Program-made: the position numbers and the translations under genes
Part shown: positions 1 through 8,744 of the stretch, in pieces
Position numbering within the stretch: position 1 is the stretch's first letter
Layout: each line of letters opens with the position of its first letter
The notes under the pieces: generated by a model
The model's database searches: none
What the model was told of the DNA's origin: nothing
The model's input: the letters and a program-made list of their open reading frames with translations, nothing else
Assembly: GCA_028277845.1 (NCBI GenBank)
Contig: JANQFL010000103.1
Coordinates: forward strand, 1 to 64,000
Length of the DNA stretch: 64,000 nucleotides
Source: Sneathiellales bacterium
GTDB taxonomy: Bacteria > Pseudomonadota > Alphaproteobacteria > JANQFL01
Reading direction: 5' to 3'

Positions 1-162
1 ACCCAGGAAGTCTCGAGCAATATCGGCGGCGTCACCCAGGCGGCCCAGGAAACCGGCAGTGCGGCGGGCGAGGTCCTATCCGCCGCCGGTGAACTGAACC
101 AGCAGTCCAATTCGCTGAACAGCGAGGTCGAGGGCTTCCTGCGTAAGATCCGCGCCGCCTGA
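1..162 (+). CDS. Methyl-accepting chemotaxis protein, C-terminal fragment
   Basis: Frame 1 is open from the window edge to TGA at 160-162 and encodes 53 residues (TQEVSSNIGG...FLRKIRAA). The text is typical of the last part of a methyl-accepting chemotaxis protein: Gln/Ala/Ser-rich coiled coil with VSSNIGGVTQAAQETG, then LNQQSNSLNSEVEGFL at the extreme C terminus. The protein would transmit ligand signals to CheA/CheW at the inner membrane. The sensory domain lies outside the window, so no ligand can be assigned. It is too short at the edge to appear in the ORF track. Confidence 0.85.
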   Translation, partial: TQEVSSNIGGVTQAAQETGSAAGEVLSAAGELNQQSNSLNSEVEGFLRKIRAA

Positions 163-238
163 CCGCGACCGCACAAACGAATTCCACGGGGCGGGTGCCG
201 AGGGACGGCCGCCCCGTTTCGTTTACTGTGGGCGGCGC

Positions 239-1003
239 TCAGGCCTGAGCGATCACGACGCGCGTATCGGCGGCGTCCAGCACGGACGCCAAAGGCGGCG
301 GCGGCGGTTCGTCGGTGACCAGGATATCCACCAGTTCAGGCCCGCACACCCGCACCAGGCTGGTGTGCTCGAACTTGGACTGATCGACAGCGACGATGAC
401 CTGTTCGGCCTGCGCGATCACGGCTTGGGAAAACTCCGCTTCGCACAGATGGAAATCCATGAAGCCCTTGTCGTGGCGCAGGGCGCCCATGGACAGGATG
501 GCGTAGCGCACCTGGAAGCGCTTGACGAACTCGATGGCGTCGGCGCCGAACGCCGCCGCGTCGTGGGCGCGCAATTCGCCGCCGGCCATGAACACCCGGT
601 TGTCGTTACGCACCGATAGAAGGTTGGCGATGTAGGACGAATTGGTCACCACGGTCAGGTTGGCGTGGTTGGCGAGCGCCTGGGCCACATAGGCCGTGGT
701 CGAGCCGGTATCCAGCATCAGCGCATCGCCGTCCTGTACCAATTCGGCGATGTGCGCGGCGATACGTTGCTTGGACGGCTGGTTCTGCAGCATGCGGCGC
801 TGGATCGGCGGCTCGAAAAACTGCTCGGGCAGCACGATGGCGCCGTGCACCTTCTCCACCATGCCTGCATCGGTCAGCGGCTTGATGTTGCGCCGGATGG
901 TCTCCTCCGACACGTTCAGCCGCTGGGCCAGATCGCCGATGCCGCAGGAGCCCTGCAGCCGGACCAGGCGGAGAATTTCGTTCTGTCTCGGCGTTGCCCG
1001 CAT
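239..1003 (-). CDS. DeoR-family transcriptional regulator
   Basis: A 254-residue DeoR/GlpR-type repressor. The N-terminal winged helix reads NEILRLVRLQGSCGIGDLAQ followed by LNVSEETIRRNIKPL, and the effector domain carries the family motif DALMLDTGSTTAYVAQAL and a VAVDQSKF segment, as in sugar-phosphate-sensing DeoR proteins. The ORF track starts 30 codons earlier, but ATG at 1003 is preceded by GGGAAAG and begins exactly where DeoR homology starts (MRATPRQNEIL). It is divergent from the quaternary-amine transport operon and separated from it by about 230 bp of repeat-rich DNA, so it is probably the local regulator. The effector is unknown; a phosphorylated amine made by the operon's kinases would fit the family but is inference. 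Confidence 0.85.
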   Translation of the reverse strand: MRATPRQNEILRLVRLQGSCGIGDLAQRLNVSEETIRRNIKPLTDAGMVEKVHGAIVLPEQFFEPPIQRRMLQNQPSKQRIAAHIAELVQDGDALMLDTGSTTAYVAQALANHANLTVVTNSSYIANLLSVRNDNRVFMAGGELRAHDAAAFGADAIEFVKRFQVRYAILSMGALRHDKGFMDFHLCEAEFSQAVIAQAEQVIVAVDQSKFEHTSLVRVCGPELVDILVTDEPPPPPLASVLDAADTRVVIAQA

Positions 1004-1233
1004 GCTCGTCGTGCTTTCCCTGTTTCCCGCAATTGTAGACGATTTGTGAGATTCAACAACAAAAAGCCACATAATTCCCACATAAAACCACATTTATTGT
1101 TGACTCTCCCACACATATCCTCCGAAATGGCAGGCGGGAATATTCCGCATCCGGGGGCACAACGGCGCAGAACGCGCCCCGTTCCTCAGCCGCCGGACAC
1201 AACGAAAACGAAGACCGAGGAGGAGAGAACAGG
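1004..1233. promoter_or_regulatory. Divergent control region with repeat array
   Basis: This intergenic region lies between the DeoR-type regulator and the transporter operon. It is conspicuously AT-rich around 1040-1110. It contains three direct copies of CCACAT at 1067, 1078 and 1088 (spacing 11 and 10 bp, about one helical turn), flanked by the inverted pair TCAACAA (1053-1059) and TTGTTGA (1097-1103). This looks like an operator array for the adjacent regulator. A strong ribosome-binding site (GAGGAGGAGAG) precedes the downstream ATG at 1234. Confidence 0.55.
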
Positions 1234-2193
1234 ATGTCATCCCTATCACGTATCAAGACGGCTCTGGTCGGCGCCGTGGCCCTGGCCGGGCTGGCCGCCG
1301 GCGGCCAGGCTCTGGCGGCCGAGTCCAAGGACCCGATCAAGCTGACCCTGCACGACTGGACCGGCCAGCTCATCACCACCAAGCTGATGGGCGAGGTGCT
1401 GAAGCGCGGCGGCTACAACATCGAATATGTCCAGGCCGACTACATCGCCCAGTTCGCCGGCCTGAAGACCGGCGATCTGCACGTGGCCATGGAGATCTGG
1501 GAAACCACGGGCCGCGACGCCATGGACGAGGCGACCAAAACCGGCAAGGTGGTCAATCTGGGCGAAACCGGCATGCAGGCCATCGAGGAGTGGTGGTATC
1601 CGCTCTACATGAAAGAGAAGTGCCCGGGCCTGCCCGACTGGAAGGCGCTGAACGACTGCGCCGAGGCGTTCTCGACGCCCGAGACCGCACCGCGCGGCCG
1701 GTATCTCGGCGGCCCCGTGACCTGGGGCGGTTTCGATGACGAACGGGCTGAGGCGCTCGAGTTGGATTACGAAGTGGTGCACGCCGGCACCGACGCCGCG
1801 CTGTTCGCCGAACTGGAATCGGCCTATCAGCGCAAGGCGCCGATCCTGCTGTGGGTCTACGCGCCGCACTGGGCGCCAGCCAAGTTCAAGGGCGAATGGG
1901 TCGATTTCCCGGCCTACACCGCCGAGTGCTACCAGGACCCGAAATGGGGCAGCAATCCGGACATGGCGCACGACTGCGGCAAGCCGCGCGGCCCGATCTG
2001 GAAGGTCTCCTGGGCCGGTCTCGAGAAGAAGTGGCCGGGCGCCCACAAGGCGATCAAGGCCTTCACCGTCTCCAACGACGAGATGGCCAACATGATCGTC
2101 GAGGTCGACCTCAACGGCAAAAAGCTCGACGACGTCGTATCCGCCTGGATCGGCCAGAACGAGAAGCGCTGGCGCACCTGGATCGGCAAGTAA
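1234..2193 (+). CDS. Glycine betaine/choline-type ABC transporter substrate-binding protein
   Basis: A 319-residue periplasmic binding protein of the OpuAC/ProX family. Residues 1-29 form a Sec signal peptide (hydrophobic ALVGAVALAGLAAGG then ALA-AES). The mature part has LTLHDWTGQLITTKLMGEVL at its N terminus and several Trp residues (EIWETTGR, EEWWYPLYM, LLWVYAPHWAPAKF) of the kind that form the aromatic cage for quaternary ammonium groups. It is the first gene of the operon, followed by the ATPase and a fused permease. The ligand is probably a methylated amine; which one cannot be read from the sequence. Confidence 0.9.
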   Translation: MSSLSRIKTALVGAVALAGLAAGGQALAAESKDPIKLTLHDWTGQLITTKLMGEVLKRGGYNIEYVQADYIAQFAGLKTGDLHVAMEIWETTGRDAMDEATKTGKVVNLGETGMQAIEEWWYPLYMKEKCPGLPDWKALNDCAEAFSTPETAPRGRYLGGPVTWGGFDDERAEALELDYEVVHAGTDAALFAELESAYQRKAPILLWVYAPHWAPAKFKGEWVDFPAYTAECYQDPKWGSNPDMAHDCGKPRGPIWKVSWAGLEKKWPGAHKAIKAFTVSNDEMANMIVEVDLNGKKLDDVVSAWIGQNEKRWRTWIGK

Positions 2194-2225
2194 CACCGCT
2201 CCGGCGATTGGCGTAGACGTTACGC

Positions 2226-2258
2226 GGGCGCGTGTCAGAGACGCATTGTCACGCGCCC
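2226..2258 (+). other. Intercistronic hairpin
   Basis: A perfect 9-bp inverted repeat, GGGCGCGTG at 2226-2234 and CACGCGCCC at 2250-2258 with a 15-nt loop, lies in the 150-bp gap between the binding-protein gene and the ATPase gene. No T-run follows, so it is unlikely to be a full terminator. Such hairpins after binding-protein genes often stabilise the upstream mRNA so that more binding protein than membrane components is made. Confidence 0.5.
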
Positions 2259-2343
2259 TGTAACAGGCTTTAACACGGAAGGGGAGGCGCACTACCGCCT
2301 CCCCGTCCGAACCCGCGCGCCAATCGACCCAAGGAAAAGACCC

Positions 2344-3390
2344 GTGACCCAAGCCCCGGTGAAACTCGCCTGCCGCAATGTCTGGAAACTGTTCGGCGAC
2401 GGCGCGGAAGAGACCCTCGCCCGCCATGACGGGTCTCCCGGCGAGGACGCCATCAAGGCCGCCGGGCTGATCGGCGCCGTGCGCGACGCCAACCTGGATG
2501 TGCGCCAGGGCGAAATCTTCATCATCATGGGCCTCAGCGGCTCGGGCAAATCGACCCTGGTGCGCTGTCTCTCGCGGCTGATCGAACCGACGGCCGGCGA
2601 GATCCTGTTCGAGGGCCAGGACCTGTTGCGCGCCTCCGAGCGCGAGATGATCGACATCCGCCGCCACAAGATGGGCATGGTGTTCCAGCACTTCGCCCTG
2701 CTGCCCCACCTCACGGTCTTGGGCAACGTGGCGTTTCCGCTCGAGGTCCAGGGCGTCGACAGGGCGGCGCGCGAGCAACGCGCCCGCGAAGTCATCGAGC
2801 TCGTGGGACTGGAAGGCCGCGAGAACTATTACCCGCGCGAACTGTCGGGTGGCCAGCAGCAACGCGTCGGCATCGCCCGCAGCCTGGCGGTGGAGCCGGA
2901 ACTGTGGTTCCTGGACGAACCGTTCTCGGCCCTCGACCCGCTGATCCGGCGCGAGATGCAGGACGAGTTCATGCGCCTGCAGAACGTGCTGCACAAGACC
3001 ATCGTCTTCATCACCCACGATTTCGACGAGGCCATCCGCCTGGCCGACCGCATCGCCATCATGAAGGACGGCGCCATCATCCAGACCGGCACGCCCGAGG
3101 AACTGGTGATCGATCCGGCCACCGACTATGTCGCCGAATTCACCCGCCACATCCCGCGCGCCAAGGTGCTGTCGGCCGGCTCGGTCATGACGCCGCTCGG
3201 TGCCACGAACGGTTTCGCCGGCGAGGTGCGCGACACTGACCGCATCGCCGACATCGCCGACAAGGTCGAGGCGGCCGACGCGCCATTCGCCGTGGTCGGC
3301 GACGACGGCGAGAAAGTCGGCGTGCTGAACCGCGACGCCGTCATCGACGTGCTGATCGGCCGCGCCGTCGACCGGACGCCGGACTCATGA
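2344..3390 (+). CDS. ProV-type quaternary-amine ABC transporter ATPase
   Basis: A 348-residue ATPase of the OpuAA/ProV class. Walker A is GLSGSGKST (about residue 62), the Q-loop region reads MVFQHFALLPHLTVL, the signature is [17 protein letters not shown] and Walker B is LWFLDEPFSALDPL. Beyond residue 270 a tail (VMTPLGATNGFAG...FAVVGDDGEKVGVLNRDAVIDVL) resembles a CBS half-module, which in OpuA-type ATPases senses osmotic or nucleotide state. The unusual N-terminal insertion before Walker A (FGDGAEETLARHDG) is typical of ProV proteins. It overlaps the downstream permease by 4 bp (ATGA), indicating translational coupling. Confidence 0.93.
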   Translation: MTQAPVKLACRNVWKLFGDGAEETLARHDGSPGEDAIKAAGLIGAVRDANLDVRQGEIFIIMGLSGSGKSTLVRCLSRLIEPTAGEILFEGQDLLRASEREMIDIRRHKMGMVFQHFALLPHLTVLGNVAFPLEVQGVDRAAREQRAREVIELVGLEGRENYYPRELSGGQQQRVGIARSLAVEPELWFLDEPFSALDPLIRREMQDEFMRLQNVLHKTIVFITHDFDEAIRLADRIAIMKDGAIIQTGTPEELVIDPATDYVAEFTRHIPRAKVLSAGSVMTPLGATNGFAGEVRDTDRIADIADKVEAADAPFAVVGDDGEKVGVLNRDAVIDVLIGRAVDRTPDS

Positions 3391-5384
3391 CGGCCGCCAT
3401 CGCTAAACGCCTGACCCTGACGAACGCGTTCTGGATCGGCGCGCTGATCTTTTCGTTCGTGCTGGCGGCCAATGCCCGCGGCTGGCTGCCGCGCTGGGCG
3501 ACCAAATATCCGCGCAAGTGGAATATCCCGGTCAAGCAGACCATCACCGACTTCATGAACTGGCTGGTGGAAACCGCCACGTTCGGCCTGTTCACCTTCC
3601 AGGAACTGACCCGCGGCATCGCCTGGCTGCTGGAATGGCCACTGGCCTTCGCCACGTCCCTGTTGTCGTCGGGCTTCCTGCAGGGCCAGGGGTCCGATGC
3701 CGTACAGATCCTGCCGCCGCTGACCTGGATCGCCGTGCTGGTGGTCATCGTCGCCATCGGCAAGTACGCCCGCGACTGGAAGCTGGCAGCCTTCGTCGGC
3801 GCCTGCTTCGGCTACCTCGCCGTATTCGGTCAGTGGAACAGCGCCATGGTGACGCTGTCGTCCATCGTCATCACCGTGCCGTTCGGCGTCGCCGGCGGAT
3901 TGCTGATCGGCATCGGCGGCTACCGCTGGCCGTGGTTCGAGCGCGCCGTGACGCCGGTCTTGGACCTGATGCAAACGGTGCCGGTGTTCGCCTACCTGAT
4001 CCCGGTCCTGTTCCTGTTCGGTTTCGGCCCGGTGGCGGCCATGATCGCCACCATCATCTACGCCATGCCGCCCATGGTGCGCATCACCATGCTGGCCTTG
4101 AAACAGGTGCCGGGCGAGATCAGCGACTTCGGCCACATGGCAGGCTGCACCAAGCGGCAATTGATGTGGAAGGTGCTGGTGCCGTCGGCGACGCCCGGCC
4201 TGATGGTCGGGGTCAACCAGGTCATCATGCTGTCGCTGAACATGGTGATCATCGCCTCCATGATCGGCGCCGGTGGCTTGGGGTACGATGTGCTGACCTC
4301 TCTCCGTCGTCTCAACATCGGCGCCGGCTTGGAAGCGGGCATCGCCATCGTCGTGCTGGCCATCGCGCTGGACCGGTTGAGCCAGGCCTTCGTGCACCGC
4401 CCGCCGCCGGTGCACATCGACCCCAGCCAGAACTACCTGCAGCGCCATCCCTGGTTCGTCACCTGCATCGCCGTCATCGTCGGCACCGGCCTGGTCGGCC
4501 TGGTGGCGGCGCCGGTGCAGTCTTATCCGGAAGCCTTGCAGATCACCACGGCCAGTTTCTGGGAAGACCTGGTCAAGGCGATCAACGTCAACTTCTTCGA
4601 CCAGTTGGAGGCGGTGAAAACCGCCGTGCTGCTGAACGTGCTGGTGCCGGTCAAACGCTTCCTGCTGGGTCTGCCGTGGGGCTGGACCATCCTGCTGGTG
4701 ACGTTGGCCGCGTGGCAAATCGGCGGCTGGCGTATCGCGCTGTTGAGCGTCGTCCTGTCCGGCTTCATCGTCGTCACCGGTCAGTGGCCCAAGGCGATGA
4801 TCACGGTCTATCTGTGCGGCGTGTCGGTGATGTTCGCCGCCCTGATCGGCATCCCGCTGGGCATCGCCGCGGCGCAGAACGCCCGGCTCGGCCGTGTCAT
4901 TCAGGGCTTCATCGACACGTTGCAGACCCTGCCCAGTTTCGTCTACCTGATCCCGGTGGTGATGCTGTTCCGGGTCGGCGACTTCTCGGCCATGATCGCG
5001 GTCATCCTCTATGCCCTGGCCCCGGCGGTGCGCTACACCGCCCACGGTATCGGCCGCATCGATCCGAGCCTGATCGAGGCCGGCGTGGTGTCCGGCTGCA
5101 CCAAGCGCCAGTTGCTGTGGAAGGTGAAGCTGCCGCTGGCCTTGCCCGAGATCATGCTGGGCATCAACCAGACCATCATGCTGGCCCTGTCCATGCTGGT
5201 GATCACGGCGCTGGTCGGTACCCGCGATCTCGGCCAGGAGGTCTACATCGCCCTGACCAAGGCGGACACCGGGCGCGGCCTGGTCGCCGGCCTGTCCATC
5301 GCCTTCATCGCCATCATCGCCGACCGCATGATCGCCGCCGGCGCCCGCAAGGCCCGGGCGCGGCTCGGCCTGCCAGAGCATTGA
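3387..5384 (+). CDS. Tandem-fused ProW-type ABC permease
   Basis: A 665-residue inner-membrane protein holding two complete binding-protein-dependent permease domains; usual ProW proteins have one and about 280-350 residues. The internal duplication is plain: PVLDLMQTVPVFAYLIPVLF is matched by GFIDTLQTLPSFVYLIPVVM, and the EAA-loop segments GCTKRQLMWKVLVP and GCTKRQLLWKVKLP are nearly identical. A single chain could therefore supply both transmembrane halves of the transporter. It follows the ATPase with an ATGA overlap and precedes a kinase-like gene by 28 bp. Confidence 0.92.
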   Translation: MTAAIAKRLTLTNAFWIGALIFSFVLAANARGWLPRWATKYPRKWNIPVKQTITDFMNWLVETATFGLFTFQELTRGIAWLLEWPLAFATSLLSSGFLQGQGSDAVQILPPLTWIAVLVVIVAIGKYARDWKLAAFVGACFGYLAVFGQWNSAMVTLSSIVITVPFGVAGGLLIGIGGYRWPWFERAVTPVLDLMQTVPVFAYLIPVLFLFGFGPVAAMIATIIYAMPPMVRITMLALKQVPGEISDFGHMAGCTKRQLMWKVLVPSATPGLMVGVNQVIMLSLNMVIIASMIGAGGLGYDVLTSLRRLNIGAGLEAGIAIVVLAIALDRLSQAFVHRPPPVHIDPSQNYLQRHPWFVTCIAVIVGTGLVGLVAAPVQSYPEALQITTASFWEDLVKAINVNFFDQLEAVKTAVLLNVLVPVKRFLLGLPWGWTILLVTLAAWQIGGWRIALLSVVLSGFIVVTGQWPKAMITVYLCGVSVMFAALIGIPLGIAAAQNARLGRVIQGFIDTLQTLPSFVYLIPVVMLFRVGDFSAMIAVILYALAPAVRYTAHGIGRIDPSLIEAGVVSGCTKRQLLWKVKLPLALPEIMLGINQTIMLALSMLVITALVGTRDLGQEVYIALTKADTGRGLVAGLSIAFIAIIADRMIAAGARKARARLGLPEH

Positions 5385-5412
5385 ACACGACAAGGAAAGT
5401 TCCGGAGACCCC

Positions 5413-6300
5413 ATGACCACACCGCCCGAACGCGTCGCCAATCTGTCTTTCTGGTCCGGCCCGGTGCAGCCGCAGACCTTGGGCGGCGGCATATCCAACC
5501 ACAACTTCACCGTCGAGGACGGCGGCGAGACCTATGTCGTGCGCATCGGCGAGGACATTCCGGAACATCACGTCTTCCGCTGGAACGAAGTGGCCGCCAG
5601 CAAAGCCGCTTTTGCCGCCGGCATTTCGCCCGAGCTTGTGCATCACGAACAGGGCGTATTGATCCTGCGCTACATCGAAAGCGAAACACTGACGCCGGAG
5701 ATGGTGTGCGAACGGGCGCAGCTGGAACGTATCGTCGCGTTGATCCAACGGTACCACCGTGACATGCCGAAACACTTCCGCGGCCCGGCGCTGATCTTCT
5801 GGCCGTTCCACGTCATGCGCGATTACACCGCCCGCCTGAACGACGAGAACAGCCGCATGATTCCCGAACTGCCGCGCCTGTCGGCGGCGGCGGACAAGCT
5901 GGAACGCGCCGTCGGCCAAATCGACCTGGTGTTCGGCCACAACGACCTGCTGGCCGCCAACCTGCTGGACGACGGCGACCGGCTGTGGCTGATCGACTGG
6001 GAGTACGGCGCGTATTCCAGCCCGCTGTTCGACCTGGGCAATTTGGCCTCCAACAACGAACTGAAGCGCGCCGACGAGCAATGGCTGCTGGAAGCCTACT
6101 TCGACCGGCCCCTCGATGACGGCCTGTGGCGCAGCTATGCGGCCATGAAGTGCGCCTCGCTGCTGCGCGAGACCATGTGGAGCATGGTGGCGGAAATCCA
6201 TTCACCGCTCGATTTCGACTACGCCGCCTACACCGACGAATATCTGCAACGCTTCGACGGCATTTATGCGGCCGTCGACCAGGAAGTGGGATTGTCATGA
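5413..6300 (+). CDS. Choline/ethanolamine-kinase-like phosphotransferase
   Basis: A 295-residue APH-fold kinase. N-terminal LGGGISNHNFTVEDGGETYVVRI is the nucleotide loop. The catalytic Brenner motif is VFGHNDLLAANLL (about residue 177), and LWLIDWEYGAYSSPLFDLGN corresponds to the choline-kinase motif that contains the metal-binding Asp. This resembles LicA/choline kinase more than aminoglycoside kinases, because no resistance context exists. It would phosphorylate an imported amino-alcohol in the cytoplasm. It shares an ATGA with the downstream dehydrogenase gene. A second, divergent homologue lies later in the operon. The substrate is inferred from context. Confidence 0.8.
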   Translation: MTTPPERVANLSFWSGPVQPQTLGGGISNHNFTVEDGGETYVVRIGEDIPEHHVFRWNEVAASKAAFAAGISPELVHHEQGVLILRYIESETLTPEMVCERAQLERIVALIQRYHRDMPKHFRGPALIFWPFHVMRDYTARLNDENSRMIPELPRLSAAADKLERAVGQIDLVFGHNDLLAANLLDDGDRLWLIDWEYGAYSSPLFDLGNLASNNELKRADEQWLLEAYFDRPLDDGLWRSYAAMKCASLLRETMWSMVAEIHSPLDFDYAAYTDEYLQRFDGIYAAVDQEVGLS

Positions 6301-8744
6301 GCGACACGTTTCCGACCCAGGCCGAAATCGTCATCATCGGCGGCGGCATCATCGGCTGCAGCACGGCCTACCACCTGGCCAAGGAAGGCAAGAAAGACGT
6401 GGTGCTGCTGGAACGCGGCCAGCTGACCTGCGGCAGCACCTTCCACGCCGCCGGTCTGGTCGGCCAGTTGCGCTCGTCCGCCAGCATCACCCGGCTGCTG
6501 AAGTACAGCGTCGAACTGTACGACCGGCTGGAAGAGGAAACCGGCCTGGCGACGGGCTGGAAGATGAACGGCGGCCTGCGGCTGGCCTGCAACCGGGAAC
6601 GCTGGACCGAGATCAAACGCCAGGCCACAACGGCCCACAGCTTCGGCCTGGAAATGAACCTGCTGACACCGTCGGAGGCCAAGGACATCTGGCCCCTGAT
6701 GGATGTGTCCGATCTGGTCGGCGCCGCGCTGCTGCCGACCGACGGCCAGGCCAACCCGTCCGACATCACGCAATCGCTCGCCAAAGGGGCACGGTCGGGC
6801 GGCGTGCGCATCATCGAGGACGTCACCGTCACCGGCATCGACGTGGTCAACGGCCGGGTCACCGGCGTACGGACCAACCGGGGCGATATCGCCTGCCGGA
6901 AGCTGGTCAACTGCGCCGGCCAATGGGCCAAGGACGTCGGCCGCATGGCCGGCGTGTCCGTGCCGCTGCAATCGGTGCAGCACCAGTACATGGTGACCGA
7001 ACCCATGGAGGGCGTCGACCGCGACCTGCCGACCCTGCGCGACCCCGACCGGCTGATCTATTTCAAGGAAGAGGTGGGCGGCCTGGTCATGGGCGGCTAC
7101 GAACGCAACCCCATTCCCTGGGCCGAGAACGGCATTCCCGACGGGTTCGTCTTCTCCCTGCTCGACAGCGACTGGGATCATTTCGAACAGTTGATGGAGC
7201 AGGCGCTGATCCGCGTGCCGTCGCTGGCCGAGGCGGGCGTGCGCACCCTGACCAACGGACCGGAATCGTTCACGCCCGACGGCAACTTCATCCTCGGCGA
7301 GGCACCCGAGGTGCGGAACTTCTACGTCGGCGCCGGTTTCAATGCCTTCGGTATCGCGGCCGGCGGCGGCGCCGGCAAGGCGCTGGCCGAATGGGTCATT
7401 GCCGGCGAGCAGCCCATGGACCTGTGGGTCGTCGATATCCGGCGGTTCTCCAATGTGCACCGCGACGACGAATGGACGCGCAAGCGCACACTGGAAATGT
7501 ACGGCAAGCACTACACCATGGCCTGGCCGCACGAGGAGCACGAAAGCTGCCGCCCGGTGCTGACGTCGACGCTCTACGACCGGTTGCAGGCGCAGAACGC
7601 CTGTTTCGGCTCGAAGCTGGGCTGGGAGCGGCCCAACTGGTTCGCCCCCGACGGCATGGAGCCGAAGGACGACTACTCGTTTGGCCGCCAGAACTGGTTC
7701 GATGCTGTCGGCGCCGAACACCGGGCGGCGCGGGAACGGGTCGCGCTGTTCGACCAATCCTCCTTCGCCAAGTTCGAGATCAGGGGTAAGGATGCGGAAG
7801 CGGCATTGTCGTGGATCTGCGCCAATGACGTGGCCAAGCCGGTGGGCAGCCTGATCTACACCCAGATGCTGAACAGCCGCGGTTGCATCGAATGCGACCT
7901 GACCGTCGCCCGCATTGCCGAGGACGCCTACTACATCGTCACCGGCACCGGCTACCGCACCCACGACTTCGCATGGATCGGCCAGAACATCCCCGATGAT
8001 TTGGACGCCCGGCTGATCGACATTACCGAAGACTGGGGCACGTTGTCGCTGATGGGGCCGCGGGCCCGCGACGTGTTGTCGGTGGTCACCGATGACGATA
8101 TTTCCAACGAGGCGTTTGCCTTCGGCACCTGTCGCGACATCCGCGTCGGGCCCGACACCGTGCGGGCGTTGCGCGTCACCTTCGTCGGCGAGTTGGGTTG
8201 GGAGTTGCACATGCCCATCACCGCCATGGCCGATGTCTACGACAAGCTGATGGCGGCGGGCACGCCGTATCGCATCGCCAACGCCGGCTACCGGGCCATC
8301 GAATCCCTGCGCCTCGAGAAAGGCTACCGGGTGTGGAGCGCCGACATCACGCCGGGCGATTCGCCGTTCGAGGCCGGCCTGGGCTGGGCCGTCAAACTGA
8401 AGACCAACGCCCCGTTCCTCGGCCGCGACGCCGCCGAACAGGTGCGCGACAACCCGCTGGCCAAGCGCCTCGCCTGCTTCACCCTGGACGATCCGGACAT
8501 CGTGCTGCTGGGCCGCGAGACCATTTACCGCAACGGCGAACCGGTCGGCTGGCTGACCAGCGGCGGCTGGGGTTACACGGTCGGCAAGAACATCGGCTAC
8601 GGCTATGTGCGCAACGGCGGCGGCGTCACCATGGACTACCTCAAGTCGGGTTCCTACGAACTGGAAGTGGCCTGCGAGCGGGTGCCGTGCGAACTGCAGA
8701 TCGGCGCCCTCTATGACCCCAAGATGGAACGTATCAAGGTTTAA
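6297..8744 (+). CDS. FAD-dependent dimethylglycine/sarcosine dehydrogenase-like protein with GcvT domains
   Basis: Starting at the ATG inside the ATGA overlap, this is an 815-residue protein. The DAO-type FAD domain has the dinucleotide motif VIIGGGIIGCSTAYHLAKEG at the N terminus and STFHAAGLVGQLRSS, the segment around the His used for covalent FAD in this family. The C-terminal half (from about residue 460) is a GcvT folate-binding region, with AALFDQSSFAKF-like and GYRAIESLRLEKGYRVWSAD segments. Such proteins oxidatively demethylate N-methyl amino acids and pass formaldehyde to tetrahydrofolate. The exact N-methyl substrate is not determinable. It is paralogous to the next gene. Confidence 0.88.
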   Translation: MSDTFPTQAEIVIIGGGIIGCSTAYHLAKEGKKDVVLLERGQLTCGSTFHAAGLVGQLRSSASITRLLKYSVELYDRLEEETGLATGWKMNGGLRLACNRERWTEIKRQATTAHSFGLEMNLLTPSEAKDIWPLMDVSDLVGAALLPTDGQANPSDITQSLAKGARSGGVRIIEDVTVTGIDVVNGRVTGVRTNRGDIACRKLVNCAGQWAKDVGRMAGVSVPLQSVQHQYMVTEPMEGVDRDLPTLRDPDRLIYFKEEVGGLVMGGYERNPIPWAENGIPDGFVFSLLDSDWDHFEQLMEQALIRVPSLAEAGVRTLTNGPESFTPDGNFILGEAPEVRNFYVGAGFNAFGIAAGGGAGKALAEWVIAGEQPMDLWVVDIRRFSNVHRDDEWTRKRTLEMYGKHYTMAWPHEEHESCRPVLTSTLYDRLQAQNACFGSKLGWERPNWFAPDGMEPKDDYSFGRQNWFDAVGAEHRAARERVALFDQSSFAKFEIRGKDAEAALSWICANDVAKPVGSLIYTQMLNSRGCIECDLTVARIAEDAYYIVTGTGYRTHDFAWIGQNIPDDLDARLIDITEDWGTLSLMGPRARDVLSVVTDDDISNEAFAFGTCRDIRVGPDTVRALRVTFVGELGWELHMPITAMADVYDKLMAAGTPYRIANAGYRAIESLRLEKGYRVWSADITPGDSPFEAGLGWAVKLKTNAPFLGRDAAEQVRDNPLAKRLACFTLDDPDIVLLGRETIYRNGEPVGWLTSGGWGYTVGKNIGYGYVRNGGGVTMDYLKSGSYELEVACERVPCELQIGALYDPKMERIKV

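Noticed and set aside
1246-3150. 634-aa minus-strand ORF opposite the binding protein and ATPase
   Set aside because: Spans two genuine plus-strand genes and the gap between them, with no recognisable domain.
3126-5510. 794-aa minus-strand ORF opposite the fused permease
   Set aside because: Low-complexity His/Gln/Asp/Gly-rich translation typical of the antisense of a hydrophobic protein; no motif or ribosome-binding site.
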